Assembly (NCBI RefSeq): GCF_000499845.2
Contig: NC_023750.2
Location: 15,355,503-15,419,502, forward strand
Origin: Phaseolus vulgaris
Lineage: Eukaryota; Streptophyta; Magnoliopsida; Fabales; Fabaceae
DNA length: 64,000 bases
Direction: 5' to 3'
Part shown: one piece after another, positions 36,427-46,229 of the stretch
Position numbering within the stretch: the first letter of the stretch is position 1
Layout of the letters: every line of letters starts with the position of its first letter
The notes under the pieces: generated by a model
What the model saw: the letters and a program-made list of their open reading frames with translations, nothing else
Databases searched by the model: none
What the model was told of the DNA's origin: nothing
Translations under genes and position numbers: made by a program

Positions 36427-37159
36427 TGATGGCATTCTCATGGAGCTCTTCTTGGATGTTGAAGAATATGGTGCGGAAGTTGATGGTGAAAGTGGGCAAG
36501 GACCTCCTAGGAGTTGTGGTGTCCTTGAAGGTGCATGTATTGTATGGAAAGAGGGAGGTTCGGCCAGCCCCCTTGGTAGATGGTGAAGAAAAGATTAGGT
36601 CCTAGAAACTAGGCAAAGGCAATGTATGGCACAATATGGGCAGCATAACATTACTCTCATTAATCTTGCAAATACAAGTGATGGGCTTCTCCTTTTATAG
36701 GCTAAGGAGGTCGTAAATCCTAAGCTAAGAGAAGATGAAATGCTTCCTAAATGAAATGGAAATTACTCCACATGGAGCACATGGGCACATGGCCGACCAT
36801 GTGAGGCAAAGTTCTAGAATGTGCACAAAATCTAGGGTAAATCACATATAAGACAAGTTTATGCTTTCTAACACTACACTAACTACTAAGCCACCCCTAA
36901 TGGGCCTCCATGTAGCATGTATAAGTTCTTCTCCCTCCAATCCGTTGCTTGACCCATTTGTGCGTGAAGGTGCTTGGTCATGGACCTAGTGATAGGTCCT
37001 AGACGGTCTAGGCTTCCTCCTAGATGCTCCTTTTGTAGCCGCCCCTCATCTTGTGCTAGACGCTCTCCTCTTGAGTCTAGACGCTCACCACATGGGTCTA
37101 GACGGTCTAGACTTGGAACTTGGTTTTCATAGTGTGGTGAGCTTGGCCCTCCTCCATCA
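36427..37159 (-). repeat. 5' LTR of the CRM-like element
   Basis: 733 bp, nearly identical to 29362-30094. The open frame within it (37159-36886) is simply the LTR copy of the polyprotein tail and is not a separate gene. Confidence 0.93.
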
Positions 37160-37164
37160 GAAAG

Positions 37165-37229
37165 CAAACGGGGTGGTACTGTGACTTCTGTCGTCTCAAA
37201 CACTACCACCCCTAGAAGCAAACGGTACC
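37165..37229. mobile_element. TIR element 1, right end
   Basis: The sequence resumes after the GAAAG duplication and ends cctagaagcaaacggtacc, followed by TTA (37230-37232). Elements 2 and 3 have comparable ends (atccaaacatgcac and agaagcaaacaggcac), also followed by TTA. Confidence 0.6.
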
Positions 37230-37232
37230 TTA

Positions 37233-38114
37233 GGCTTTGTTTGGATTAGAGGGTGTGGGGGAGTGGAAGTGTGAAGAAAGTTGAGGTTGTTTGGATTGGG
37301 GTATGTTAGAATGGATATGTGAGGAAAATTTATTGAAATATGTGAGTGATGTGATGGTTGTAAGGATATTTTGAATTATTTTGAATTGTGTAAATTGTAA
37401 GATTACAAATTTACCCTTATGTAAATTAATGTATTTAGTTAATTTTAATATTATTTATGATTCTTTAAACTATATATATTTACAAATTTACTCTTATCTT
37501 TAAAATATTTAAATAATAAAATATAAAATATTTTGTAAAATTTAATTTAACTAAATTTTTATACTATTTTTATTAATATATATAGGCATTTTTATTTTAT
37601 TAGAAATATATTTAATATTTTTATTTTTATTATAAATGATTAATTTTTTTTGGGTGTGTACAGTTTATTTGAAATAAAATTAAAATAACTGAAGTGATTT
37701 TAATTAATATTTATTATCATTATTTTAAAATTTATTTTAAATATTATTGTTATTTTAATATTTATATTATTAATATAGTTAATTTTTTTATTAATATATA
37801 ATTTTTTTTTACAATTTTAGTTATTTTTTATGATTTATTATGTGCATGGGATAGTTAAAAAAATAGATACAAAATTAAATGTGATTAATTCACAGCAGAT
37901 TTTATAAAAATATGGGGGCACGTGCGTAATTGCAGACATCCTAGGTGGCTTTCTCTCTTCTCTCACTTATTTCTCTGCACTTGAGAGAAGAAGCTTGAAC
38001 CTTCCACCCACCCACTCCTCCGCTCCCTCATCCTTCTTCATCCCCAGATCCAAACAGGGGGTGCACCTTCATTTCCGTCCGCAGGAGCAGTGCACCCCCT
38101 ATCCAAACATGCAC
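37233..38114. mobile_element. TIR element 2 (TTA-bounded, Harbinger/Tourist-like)
   Basis: It starts GGCTTTGTTTGGATTAG after TTA and ends atccaaacatgcac before TTA. The end reads gtgcatgtttggat on the other strand, so the ends are inverted repeats of the TGTTTGGAT type. It is 882 bp without a coding frame. TTA duplications and such ends are typical of PIF/Harbinger (Tourist-like) elements. Confidence 0.65.
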
Positions 38115-38585
38115 TTAGGCTTTGTTTGGATTAGAGGGTGTGAGGGAGTGGAAAGTTGAGGGTGAGGGGGAGTGGAAGTGTGAAGATTTGAGAAGAAAGT
38201 GTGAAAAAAGTTGAGTGTGTTTGGATTGAGGTATGTTAGAGTGAATGTGTGAAGAAAGTTTATTGAAATATGTGAGTAATGTGATGGTTGTAAGGATATT
38301 TTGAATTATTTTTAATTGTGTAAATGATAAGATTACAAATTTACCCTTGTGTATAAAAAAAAGAAAACAAATAATAATTAATTTCGTTCACATTTTATTC
38401 AATTAAAATAATTTAAAATTTTAATTATAAATAAAATAATAAAATAATGTAAAATTCAAACAAATAAATAAAATATAAAATGTAAATATAATTATATTAT
38501 ATTATTTTTCAATTTTTCAATTTATTTTAATTTTATTAGTTAAATTAATGTATTTAGATAATTTTAATATTATTTTTGATTCTTT

Positions 38586-38589
<4 letters not shown>

Positions 38590-38627
<38 letters not shown>
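38590..38627. repeat. (AT)n microsatellite in TIR element 3
   Basis: About 19 uninterrupted AT units. Confidence 0.9.
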
Positions 38628-38631
<4 letters not shown>

Positions 38632-38877
38632 AATGCTTCAATGTAATGGAGCCTAAATTTAATTTATACATAATATAAATTAAATGTTAAAAAAATTGCA
38701 TTTAAAACAATATCATTCTCTAAATAAGTACCATTAAAACTACCATGAAAACCTTAATATTCTAAAAACAGAAGAAAAAAAATTCAATATGTTATGACTA
38801 ATATGAAAAAAAAACTCTTATTAATCAATAAAATCCTAAATAAAAAACAATAATTATATTAGTGCTGATAAAAAAAA

Positions 38878-39060
38878 CAATAATTATATTAATTTGGTCT
38901 AGATTTAAAATGAATTTTAATTAAGAGAAATTCATTCGAATAGATTCTCAATAGCAAAAATATAACAACAATAATTATATTAATTTAGTCTAGATTTAAA
39001 ATGAATTTTAATTAAGAGAAATTCATTCGAATAGATTCTCAATAGCAAAAATATAACAAA
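38878..39060. repeat. Tandem duplication, 91 bp unit
   Basis: Two nearly identical copies begin at 38878 and 38969 and share aattttaattaagagaaatt and tctcaatagcaaaaatataa. A partial third start (caataattatatta) precedes them at 38848. Confidence 0.9.
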
Positions 39061-39263
39061 AATATGTAATTTATTTATTTAATTTTAAATAATATAATAT
39101 AAATTTCATTATGATCTTAATATTTATATTTTAAATTAATTTATATAATTAATTTTCATGAAAATAATTATATTATTTTTATTACTAATAATATTTTCAA
39201 AATAATACAAATTATTATAAAACAAAAAAAAAACACAAAAATTTACAAATCTGAAAATAACTA

Positions 39264-39478
39264 ACATAATCGATTATTTCTATAGTTAAAAAACTAACAT
39301 AATTGATTATTCAAATACATAATCGATTATCCTCACTTTTACACAGAGTGCATAATCGATTATGGTCGAAAAAAAAAAACAGATAATCGATTATCCCAAG
39401 AGCATAATCGATTATCCACTGTTTTTAACAGCATAATCGATTATGTACTTTGTTATTTTTCAGTCATAATCGATTATG
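39264..39478. repeat. Cluster of eight ATAATCGATTAT palindromes
   Basis: Eight copies of cATAATCGATTAT (one with CGATT changed to TGATT) occur in about 215 bp with variable spacers of 10-30 bp. The core is a perfect palindrome containing ATCGAT. Spacing is irregular, so this is a motif cluster rather than a simple tandem array. Confidence 0.9.
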
Positions 39479-39860
39479 TGCTATACAAAACGAAGGCAAT
39501 GCTAACCTGAGACCAAACAACCACTACGAAACTCACTCCCCTACCACTTTGATGCATCACGAACCTCTCCAACCCCAGTGAACCACTACGAAACTCACTG
39601 TTCAATGTTATGGTGTTGTGCATGACATGCAAGCTCACGTGAAAGATAGCAAAAGACAATGGTAACTATGTAAATGACACTATCCTACATGGCTTTCTTC
39701 TTAATCTCCCCCACTTTCTCTTCACTCTTGAGAGCAACAAAAACACTCTCTACTTTCCCTTCACTCACACTCTCAACCTCACCCTTCAATAGAAACAAAT
39801 GGGTGTGGCACCAACAATCTGTCTGCGGCTATAGTGCCATCCCCAGAAGCAAACAGGCAC

Positions 39861-40473
39861 TTATTGTCATTAATGATATTGCTGCTTATATCTTTGGTTT
39901 CTTCTTTGGAAAAACCCCTTTGATTAAGTTATCTCCAAAGAAAACCTGGGAGGGTTTTATTGGGGCATCCGTTACCACCATCATCTCTGCATTTATGGTA
40001 AGCAAAATTTCAATTTCTTAGTGATGGTACAAAACTGTTGGGAATTTTTTTGGCAGGGGGGTTGTCACTGAACCTGAATCACTTGTTATCGATGCTTTAT
40101 ATTCCTCTAATTATTAAATGGTTGCATCAGCCTAAATAAACTGTCCAAAAGCTTGGTCAGAATCATCATTTGTGGCAATTAAGTTCATGCCACTATCAGA
40201 ATCACCAAAAACACAATTTGGATGCCTCAAATAACAACATACATCCTCAAATTTTACCTAGAGAATAAAAAACTTGAAATGTATAGAATGTGAGAATTAC
40301 TGATAAGGTTGAAGACAATTACGTCAATGACATGCATAGATCAGGAAATGACTCACTCAAATTGGCCCAGTCTTTAGGACATTAACCAGGCAATTTTTTA
40401 GCATGAATATAAAGAAGTCCAGATTTGGATATTTCATTTTAACCTTCATTATTCTTGGTTAAAAGGGATATTT
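39861..40473 (+). pseudogene. Copied CDP-DAG synthase fragment, segment 3 (exon 5, intron 5, part of intron 7)
   Basis: It resumes exon 5 (ttattgtcattaatgatatt) and encodes [20 protein letters not shown] through [12 protein letters not shown], then the intron 5 donor and intron 5. At about 40187 the match to intron 5 stops. After about 19 bp of unmatched sequence, the copy continues with intron 7 of the gene (caccaaaaacacaatttgg), equivalent to about 12985 down to 12718. Exons 6 and 7 are missing. The copy ends near 40473, where LINE-A resumes. It cannot encode a working enzyme. Confidence 0.9.
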
Positions 40474-40480
40474 GTGTAGT

Positions 40481-41065
40481 CCTTTATGTAGTCTTTGTAG
40501 GGTGGAGGTGGAATCAAATAGCCATTTGTTTTTCGAGAGCAGATTTGCTTGACTAGTGTGGAGTCGTTGTTTTGCATGGCTTGGAGTGCAGTTTGTGTCC
40601 CATAATGATCCACTGCTAAATTTTTCTCAGTTTAGATTGTGTAATGCGTCTGCTTCAGCAAATGAGATGTGGGGAGTGATTTGGACTGCAGTGGTAAGTG
40701 AGTTGTGGAAGCATAGAAATAACGTAATCTTTAATGGGGGAGTTGTCGATGGTTTAGAAGTGGTTGTCTTGGTTCAAGTGAAGGCTTGGTCTTGGATTAC
40801 GTCCAAGTCTCTCTCAGGTTTGTTCTCCTTTTTCGAGTGGTGTCTCGAACCTTTGGTCTGTATGACGATGGTTTCTTCATTTATCTTTTAGTTCAGATGT
40901 CTATTTTTAGGGTGTTTATTTTTCGGTTGAGTCAATGGTGTTTTGTAATTCTAGGCCTCAGGCGGTGTGAGGGTTGAGATGGAGTGTCTTAGGTATTTTA
41001 TTTTGTATAAGAGTTTGACCACTCCTGAAGTGGTTTTCATTTATTTATTTTTTATTGTCAATAAA
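40481..41065 (+). pseudogene. LINE-A, right part: zf-RVT end and 3' tail
   Basis: It begins with a second copy of tttatgtagtctttgta (also at 20273) and continues SNSHLFFESRFA, VWSRCFAWLGVQF, MWGVIWTAVVSELWKHRNNV, matching the C-terminal region of plant LINE ORF2 (compare LINE-B VWSRCYRWIGVLG). The 3' end is AT-rich near 41065, without a long poly(A). This is the continuation of 19975-20304. Confidence 0.8.
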
Positions 41066-41490
41066 AAAATGATTATATCCTTGGTAATTATTTTATATAT
41101 TTTTATCTATAATCTTTTGGACGATAGAGAGTAACAAGAAGAACTTACAATTAAAATAAAAGATAAAAAAAAAGTTAATAATGTAATTCAATTAAGAAAA
41201 AAGAAAATTACATACCCTTTCTAACTCTTATAAAGAGAAATTAATTTCTTTTTTTAATATTTCTCTCAAGCACTAAGCAATAAAAAAAAGATTTTGGTTT
41301 GTATTTTTTAAGAAAATATTGTGCTCTTTTTATATTATGAAAAAGTAAGCATTAAAGTAAATTTTCTCTCATGAAAATTTCCTTTTCACATTTTTTCATT
41401 TGAAGATTTTGATAAAATTAATGAAATCTTCACACTATCTTTTATTTTGTGTTAACATGTTGCTTATTTTTTTCAATAGATCATATTAGG
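41066..41490. other. AT-rich spacer, no gene seen
   Basis: No domain, LTR or RNA gene is recognised between LINE-A and the copia fragment. Confidence 0.4.
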
Positions 41491-41492
41491 AT

Positions 41493-41970
41493 CTAACTCA
41501 TGAACTGGTTAATGCTAACCAACTTTGTCATAACATCTATTAGGTTTTCACTAATGTGAATCTTTTGCATATTTATACTTTCTTCATCTACTACTTCTTG
41601 AACAAAGTGATAGTGAATACTTATGTGTTTTGTCTTGGAATGAAAGATAGGATTCCTTGCAATGTGCAAGGCACTCTCGCTGTCACAATGTACAACAAGT
41701 TTATGTTGCTTAAGCCTGAGTTCCTCCATTAACCTTTGAATCCATATAGCTTTTTGCAAGCTTCAATAGTAGCCATGTACTCAAATTTTGTAGTAGACAA
41801 AGATACAACATCCTGTAACTTGGATAACCAACTTATTCTTGCTCCTACAAATGTAAACACATAGTTAGCATATCTTATTTTATCAAGATCACTGCAAAAT
41901 TTGAATCAACATAGTCTTGGACAACTAATTCCGATCCTTTGAAACAAAATGCAACACATAAGGTTTCTTT
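41493..41970 (-). pseudogene. copia-B: RNase H remnant, antisense
   Basis: Minus-strand frames give the copia RNase H region: VQDYVDSNFAV, ISWLSKLQDVVSLSTTKFEY (usual A-E-Y reads F-E-Y), then HCDSESALHIARNPIFHSKT and HYHFVQEVVDEESINMQKIH. Stops occur around 41860-41890 and a frame change near 41760. No LTR pair was found. It is a fragment lying head-to-head with copia-C. Confidence 0.8.
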
Positions 41971-41989
41971 GATGTACCAACATTATTCC

Positions 41990-42502
41990 CCTATTACTTC
42001 TCTTATTATATGTTGTTATATCTGCTACAAAAAACATTTCAATTGTTCCACCTCTTCAAAATACACATCCTATGACAACTCGAGCAAAAGTTGGTGTTTT
42101 CAAGCCACATATTTTCATTGTGTTCATTGATAATCCTTTTATTCCAACCACGACTAAAGAAGCCTTAAATGATCCTCACTTGTTTTTTTGCTATGCAAGA
42201 AGAGTATACGACGCTGCAAGCAAATCAAACATGACAACTTGTTCCACTTCCATCAGGAGTTACTTATATTGGCTGCAAATAGGTTTTTAAGAAGAAGTGT
42301 AATGCAAATGGTACCTTTCAAAGGTACAAAGCCAGATTTGTGACCAAAGGTTTCATCAACAATACGACTTCAATTACTAGGAAACCTTTAGTCCAATTGT
42401 CAAACATGCCACTATCTGCATCATTCTTACTTTAGCCTTGTTTTACCATTGAATGGTTAAGCAAATTGATATAAATAACATGTTCCTATATGGAAATTGT
42501 AT
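41990..42502 (+). pseudogene. copia-C, part 1: start of reverse transcriptase
   Basis: Plus-strand frames read MTTRAKVGVFKPHIF at 42072 (the usual start of the copia RT region), then NDPHLFFCYARRVYD and, in another frame, GCKxVFKKKCNANGTFQRYK and TTICIILTLALF. The frame breaks at FLYGNC (42490), where a Tat-type LTR begins, and continues at 47246 with LEEIVFMTQTPGF. Confidence 0.75.
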
Positions 42503-43017
42503 TGTCTAGGTAAAAGAGTAAAAGGCCAAAAAGTTGGCCGAAAGGTAGAAAAACTAATAGTAAAACTGAAAATCAAATAAGAAATAAATAAATAACTAAT
42601 GAGTAAAATATTGTAGCAAAGCCTAATAAATTGGCCCAAACATAGGGAGTATATTTAATAAATAATGAATACAAAGAGTAAAAGTCAAATTGGGTTAGAG
42701 GCCCAATAAGAAAGCACTATAAATAGGTGATCAATCCAAGAGGTAACCAAAGTGAACTTATCGGATAATTAACTAAAATTGATTATGACTTTATCATTGG
42801 AGTATCTTGCAGGTACACACTCCTACCCGAGAGCAGTGTAAGACCAAAAGCCGAGAGATCCAGTTGACCCAGCTCATAGAGTGAGAGTCCATAGGTTATA
42901 ACTAAGCCCAAGTCCAAATCAAAGGAATAGTAAGCTGAAAGCCCAAACCCGAAAAATAAAATCAAGAAGTGGACAGGTTCAAAAGAAGAAGTTTGTTTCT
43001 AGGCCCTTGTAAGAACA
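42503..43017 (+). repeat. Tat-1 5' LTR
   Basis: TGTCTAGG...AGAACA, with a TATA-like ctataaatag at about 42718. The conserved stretches acacactcctacccgagag and aggttataactaagcccaag recur in the 3' LTR. The sequence after 43017 resembles the primer-binding site of Tat-2 (gcccaccgtggggcc). Confidence 0.85.
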
Positions 43018-43069
43018 TTTTGGTGCCCACCATGGGGCCGAGAAGCAAGTTAATTGAAGAAGGGAGGAA

Positions 43070-44360
43070 AGATGAGTATGAGAAGAGAGCAGTCTGGGGA
43101 GTAAGGAGATAGTCAAAATGCTATGTCGATGGCTATGCTTATACAATTGCAAAAAGAATTTGAAACATTAAAGAAGAGTAATGAAGAAGAGTTGAGCATG
43201 TTGAGAGCATAGAATGCATACATGAGGCGAAAGTTGAATGAAGAAACAGTTTTAAGCATATCGTTTGAAACTCTTCAACCAAGAACACAAATCCTTCATA
43301 GGGTTCACAATGAAGAAAGTTTCGAAGCTACAAGGAAGAGATTACCATAGGCTTCTGGTACGTTTGTTGGAGCATCTGTTAGGAGACATCCATTCTCTAA
43401 AGCCATTATAGAAACCCCGTTACTAGAAAACTGGAAGAATTTAATCATGGATAAATATGATGGGAGTACATATCTTGATGAACATATTGCAATTTATACA
43501 ATGTAAGTAAGTTTGTATACGTGGAATGACGTCATTCTATGTTGAGTATTTCCAAAAAATTTGAAGGGGGCAACTTTGAGTTGGTTTGCACGATTATCGT
43601 CGTTATGTATTGATTGCTTTGATACTTTAGTTGAAAAATTTGGAACTCAGTTTGCTACGAGTCGGTCACATCATCTAACGTCAATTGCCTTGATGAATAT
43701 AAAATAGGAAAAGGGAGAATCGTTTAGAGTAATTATGGAACGCTTTGGAAAAGTGGCACTGAGTATCTGAAATCTTAGTCCGGAGGTCACTATGTATCAT
43801 ATGATTACAACATTGAGGCCGAGACCATTTGCCGATAGTCTTTGTAAAAAACCAGCAAGAAATCTTGATGAGTTAAGGCAATGTGCACCAAAGTTTATGT
43901 AGATGGAGGACTTGAGGGAGTTTCAAAATCAGGTGAGGATAGATAGAGGAACCTCGTGGTCGAAAATTTTAACAATACACACCATTGAGCACCACCAAAG
44001 CATGAATATTACAAGAGACAATGGCAATTGAAGTAATTCCGCCACCAAGGAAAGCGAGAACACCATACCGAGCTGATCAAAGCAAACATTGTCAATATCA
44101 TAAGAATCATGGTCATCATACAGAAGAATGTGTGGCTTTGAAAGATCGAATTGAAAAGTTGATTTAAGTCGGGCAGTTACAACGCTTTGTGAGAGATGGA
44201 GGAATAAGGATTAGAGAAAGTCCAGAGCCAAGAGGAAGAGGAAATGTCAGCAGGAGAGAAGAACAATTCGAAATAAGAGATGGTGGGAGGGTTGAAAGAA
44301 GAGAAGGAAAAGTAGAGACCATAAAAGAGAGACGAGATGAAAGAAGTTATCGCAACCCTT
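43070..44360 (+). pseudogene. Tat-1 gag remnant
   Basis: Frames broken by several stops encode a Tat-type Gag: MDKYDGSTYLDEHIAIYTM, LKGATLSWFARLSSLCIDCF, LVEKFGTQFATSRSHHLTSI, ALMNIK then EKGESFRVIMERFGKVALSI. The Cys/His segment HKNHGHHTEECVALKDRIEK follows near 44100. The order and wording parallel Tat-2 gag (GTAMEWFVSLP, HQCFGHTLDSC). Confidence 0.75.
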
Positions 44361-44399
44361 AATGTAGGAGAAATCGTGAGCGAAGTCTAGGAAAACCTG

Positions 44400-45040
44400 T
44401 CAAGAGTTTTATTAATACCATTTATGGAGGCTTCTTTGGGGGAATGTTTCTCCATCTTCACGAAAAAGACACTTGAGGAATGTCAGGACTATAAATCATG
44501 TTTTCAAAAGAGAAGTTTGCCACCAATGCTGTTTTTTGACAAGAATTTCCAAGAAATTGATCATGAACAAGATGATCTGATGGTGATAACGGTGGAGATA
44601 ATCAAGTATGCTATAACGAAAACTCTTGTAGACCAAGGAAGTTCACTTGATATCTTGTTTTAGGAAACTTTGCGCAAGTTGCATTTGAAGGAAGAAGATA
44701 TGATATCATTCCAAGAACAAATAATCGGGTTCTCAGGTGAGAGGGTTGATAAAAAATGATACATTGATTTGCAGACAATGTTTGGAAGAGTAAGTGCCAC
44801 AAAAACAATCAAAATCAGGTATTTAGTGGTAGATGCATGCACTTCATATAATGCTCTATTGAGGAGGTCTTTATTGAACAAGTTGGGAGCCATAGTGTCA
44901 ACACCACACTTGGCTATGAAATTTCCAACTGAACGTGGGGATATTGCAACCATATATGTTTATCAAAGGGCTACTCGTAAATGTTATGTAGCACGGTTGA
45001 AGATGGTTTAAGAGCTGAGACTGTCGATAAGGAGGGAAGA
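44400..45040 (+). pseudogene. Tat-1 protease remnant
   Basis: AITKTLVDQGSSLDILF contains the D-Q-G-S-S form of the protease active site also present in Tat-2. A stop follows at 44663, and the frame resumes with TIKIRYLVVDACTSYNALLR and LNKLGAIVSTPHLAMKFPTE. These parallel Tat-2 (VKIKYLIVNAPSAYNILLGR, LNRIGAIPSTRHMKVKLPSM). Confidence 0.8.
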
Positions 45041-45110
45041 GAGCATAAATATGGTAGTCATGGTGGATTTAGATCCAAGAATGAATGATGAGGAGAGAAT
45101 GAAGTTGATA

Positions 45111-46160
45111 TGATTCCAATAACATGATATGGATATGATATGAACATGTTATGGATTCAATAAGAGTTGGAATATGATTAGGCACTTTTTAAGAATTGGA
45201 TCAATGTTCTTAACATTCAAGAACTCACCAAAACACAAGTAACCAAGCCAAACTCATATAGAAACCCATTTTGAACAACAAACCCATGGATAGAAACTCA
45301 AGAACACAACATATAGCAATTATACCCATGGAGGGCGTGACCAAAACAGCAAGAACAACCAACTTGCACCGATTAAAATTGAATATAAGTGCAGAAAATG
45401 AAAGAGGACATCATAAGGAAGAGATTGCACCGATTGAAAGTGAAAACAAACAAGTAGAACAAAAATGGGTAATTTGGAATGAAGGGAAAATGGACTTATA
45501 TGGATAAAGCTCTTGGAATGTGCACGCCACTTGAAAGATGGTTGGCTTCAAGATGAGTGTTGTTGCCGCCACTTGAGAGCCCAAGAATTCACTCAAGATA
45601 AGACTAGAAGAGAAGAAGACACAAGTCTCTCTCACTCACTCACCAAATTGGTAGAGGTTCTTTACTCTCAAAAATCAATTCTATTATTGAAGGTGCCTTT
45701 CATGCCTTTATATAGAGACATAAGACCGGCCAAGAGTACAAGGGAAGGAACATTTGAAGAGTCACCTTCTAGCCTATTCCTAAATTGGCGCCTAAATGAG
45801 CAAGAGAAGGAAAAGTCACTTCTTCTAGCTCTTTCCTAAAAAACTAACGCCTAAGGTACTTAAAAAAGAGGTGTCTTTTTGGTTTCCCTCTTAGCACCTT
45901 CCTAAACACTACTCCTAGATGTTCTACAAATTTATACAAAAGAAATTATAAAGAAAGATATTAATTGGAGCCCATTCTTGAATGCTTGTAGTCTTTTTGT
46001 TGGCTTTGGGTTTGATCCTCTCTTTACTTAATTCTTCTTTAATTTTTGAGAAGACTAGAAGGAAGAACTTTAAATGTTTGGGTGGATGGCCTCTTCCTTC
46101 ATTAGTAAAATCCTCTCTAACTTGATATCTATCAGGGGTTGAGAGAAGAGACAACATTTA
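45111..46160. other. Unidentified insertion between Tat-1 protease and RT; possible solo LTR
   Basis: About 1 kb of sequence interrupts the expected linker between protease and RT. It starts tgattccaataacatgatatg and could end at gagaagagacaaca, giving TG...CA ends. It includes a TATA-like tttatatagagac near 45708. No matching 5 bp flanks were seen. It could be an antisense solo LTR of another family. Confidence 0.3.
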
Positions 46161-46203
46161 CCTAAATAGGGGAAAATGAAAAACAATGCACATATGTGTG
46201 TGT

Positions 46204-46227
46204 GGGGGGGGGGGGGGGGGGGGGGGG
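46204..46227 (+). repeat. Poly(G) run of 24, preceded by (TG)n
   Basis: An uninterrupted run of 24 G's follows catatgtgtgtg. It is exceptional in this AT-rich context and lies inside the decayed Tat-1 pol region. Confidence 0.85.
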
Positions 46228-46229
46228 AA

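Larger units (their letters stand above)
29362..37159 (-). mobile_element. CRM-like Ty3/gypsy LTR retrotransposon, structurally complete
   Basis: Two 733 bp LTRs (29362-30094 and 36427-37159) with TGATGG...CCATCA ends are flanked by a perfect GAAAG duplication (29357-29361 and 37160-37164). On the minus strand the 5' LTR is followed by tttggtatcatgagc, a tRNA-Met type primer-binding site, and the 3' LTR is preceded by the purine tract aagggggagggga. Gag-pol lies between in the chromovirus order PR-RT-RH-IN. By eye the LTRs differ at about 8 of 733 positions, so the insertion is young. Protease wording (HPKPYKLQWLNENEELS, HILLGRPWQFD) is that of the CRM clade. It carries one frameshift and two in-frame stops. 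Confidence 0.93.
38118..39860. mobile_element. TIR element 3 (TTA-bounded, same family)
   Basis: The left end GGCTTTGTTTGGATTAG follows the TTA shared with element 2. The first ~240 bp match element 2 closely. The right end is agaagcaaacaggcac, followed by TTA at 39861-39863, where exon 5 of the copied gene resumes. At 1.74 kb it is longer than element 2 because it holds an (AT)n tract, a 91 bp tandem duplication and a cluster of ATAATCGATTAT motifs. No transposase frame is present. Confidence 0.65.

Noticed and set aside
36886..37221. 111-residue minus-strand frame with the ERL/DRL repeats
   Set aside because: It is the 5' LTR copy of the polyprotein tail encoded at 29821-30094 plus flanking sequence, so not an independent gene.
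39264..39478. CRISPR-like array (short repeats with spacers)
   Set aside because: This is a plant nuclear context, with 12 bp palindromes at irregular spacing inside a TIR element and no cas genes. It does not meet CRISPR criteria.
20305..40473. Retrocopy (processed pseudogene) of the CDP-DAG synthase
   Set aside because: Introns 4, 5 and part of 7 are present in the copy, so it derives from genomic DNA, not from spliced mRNA.
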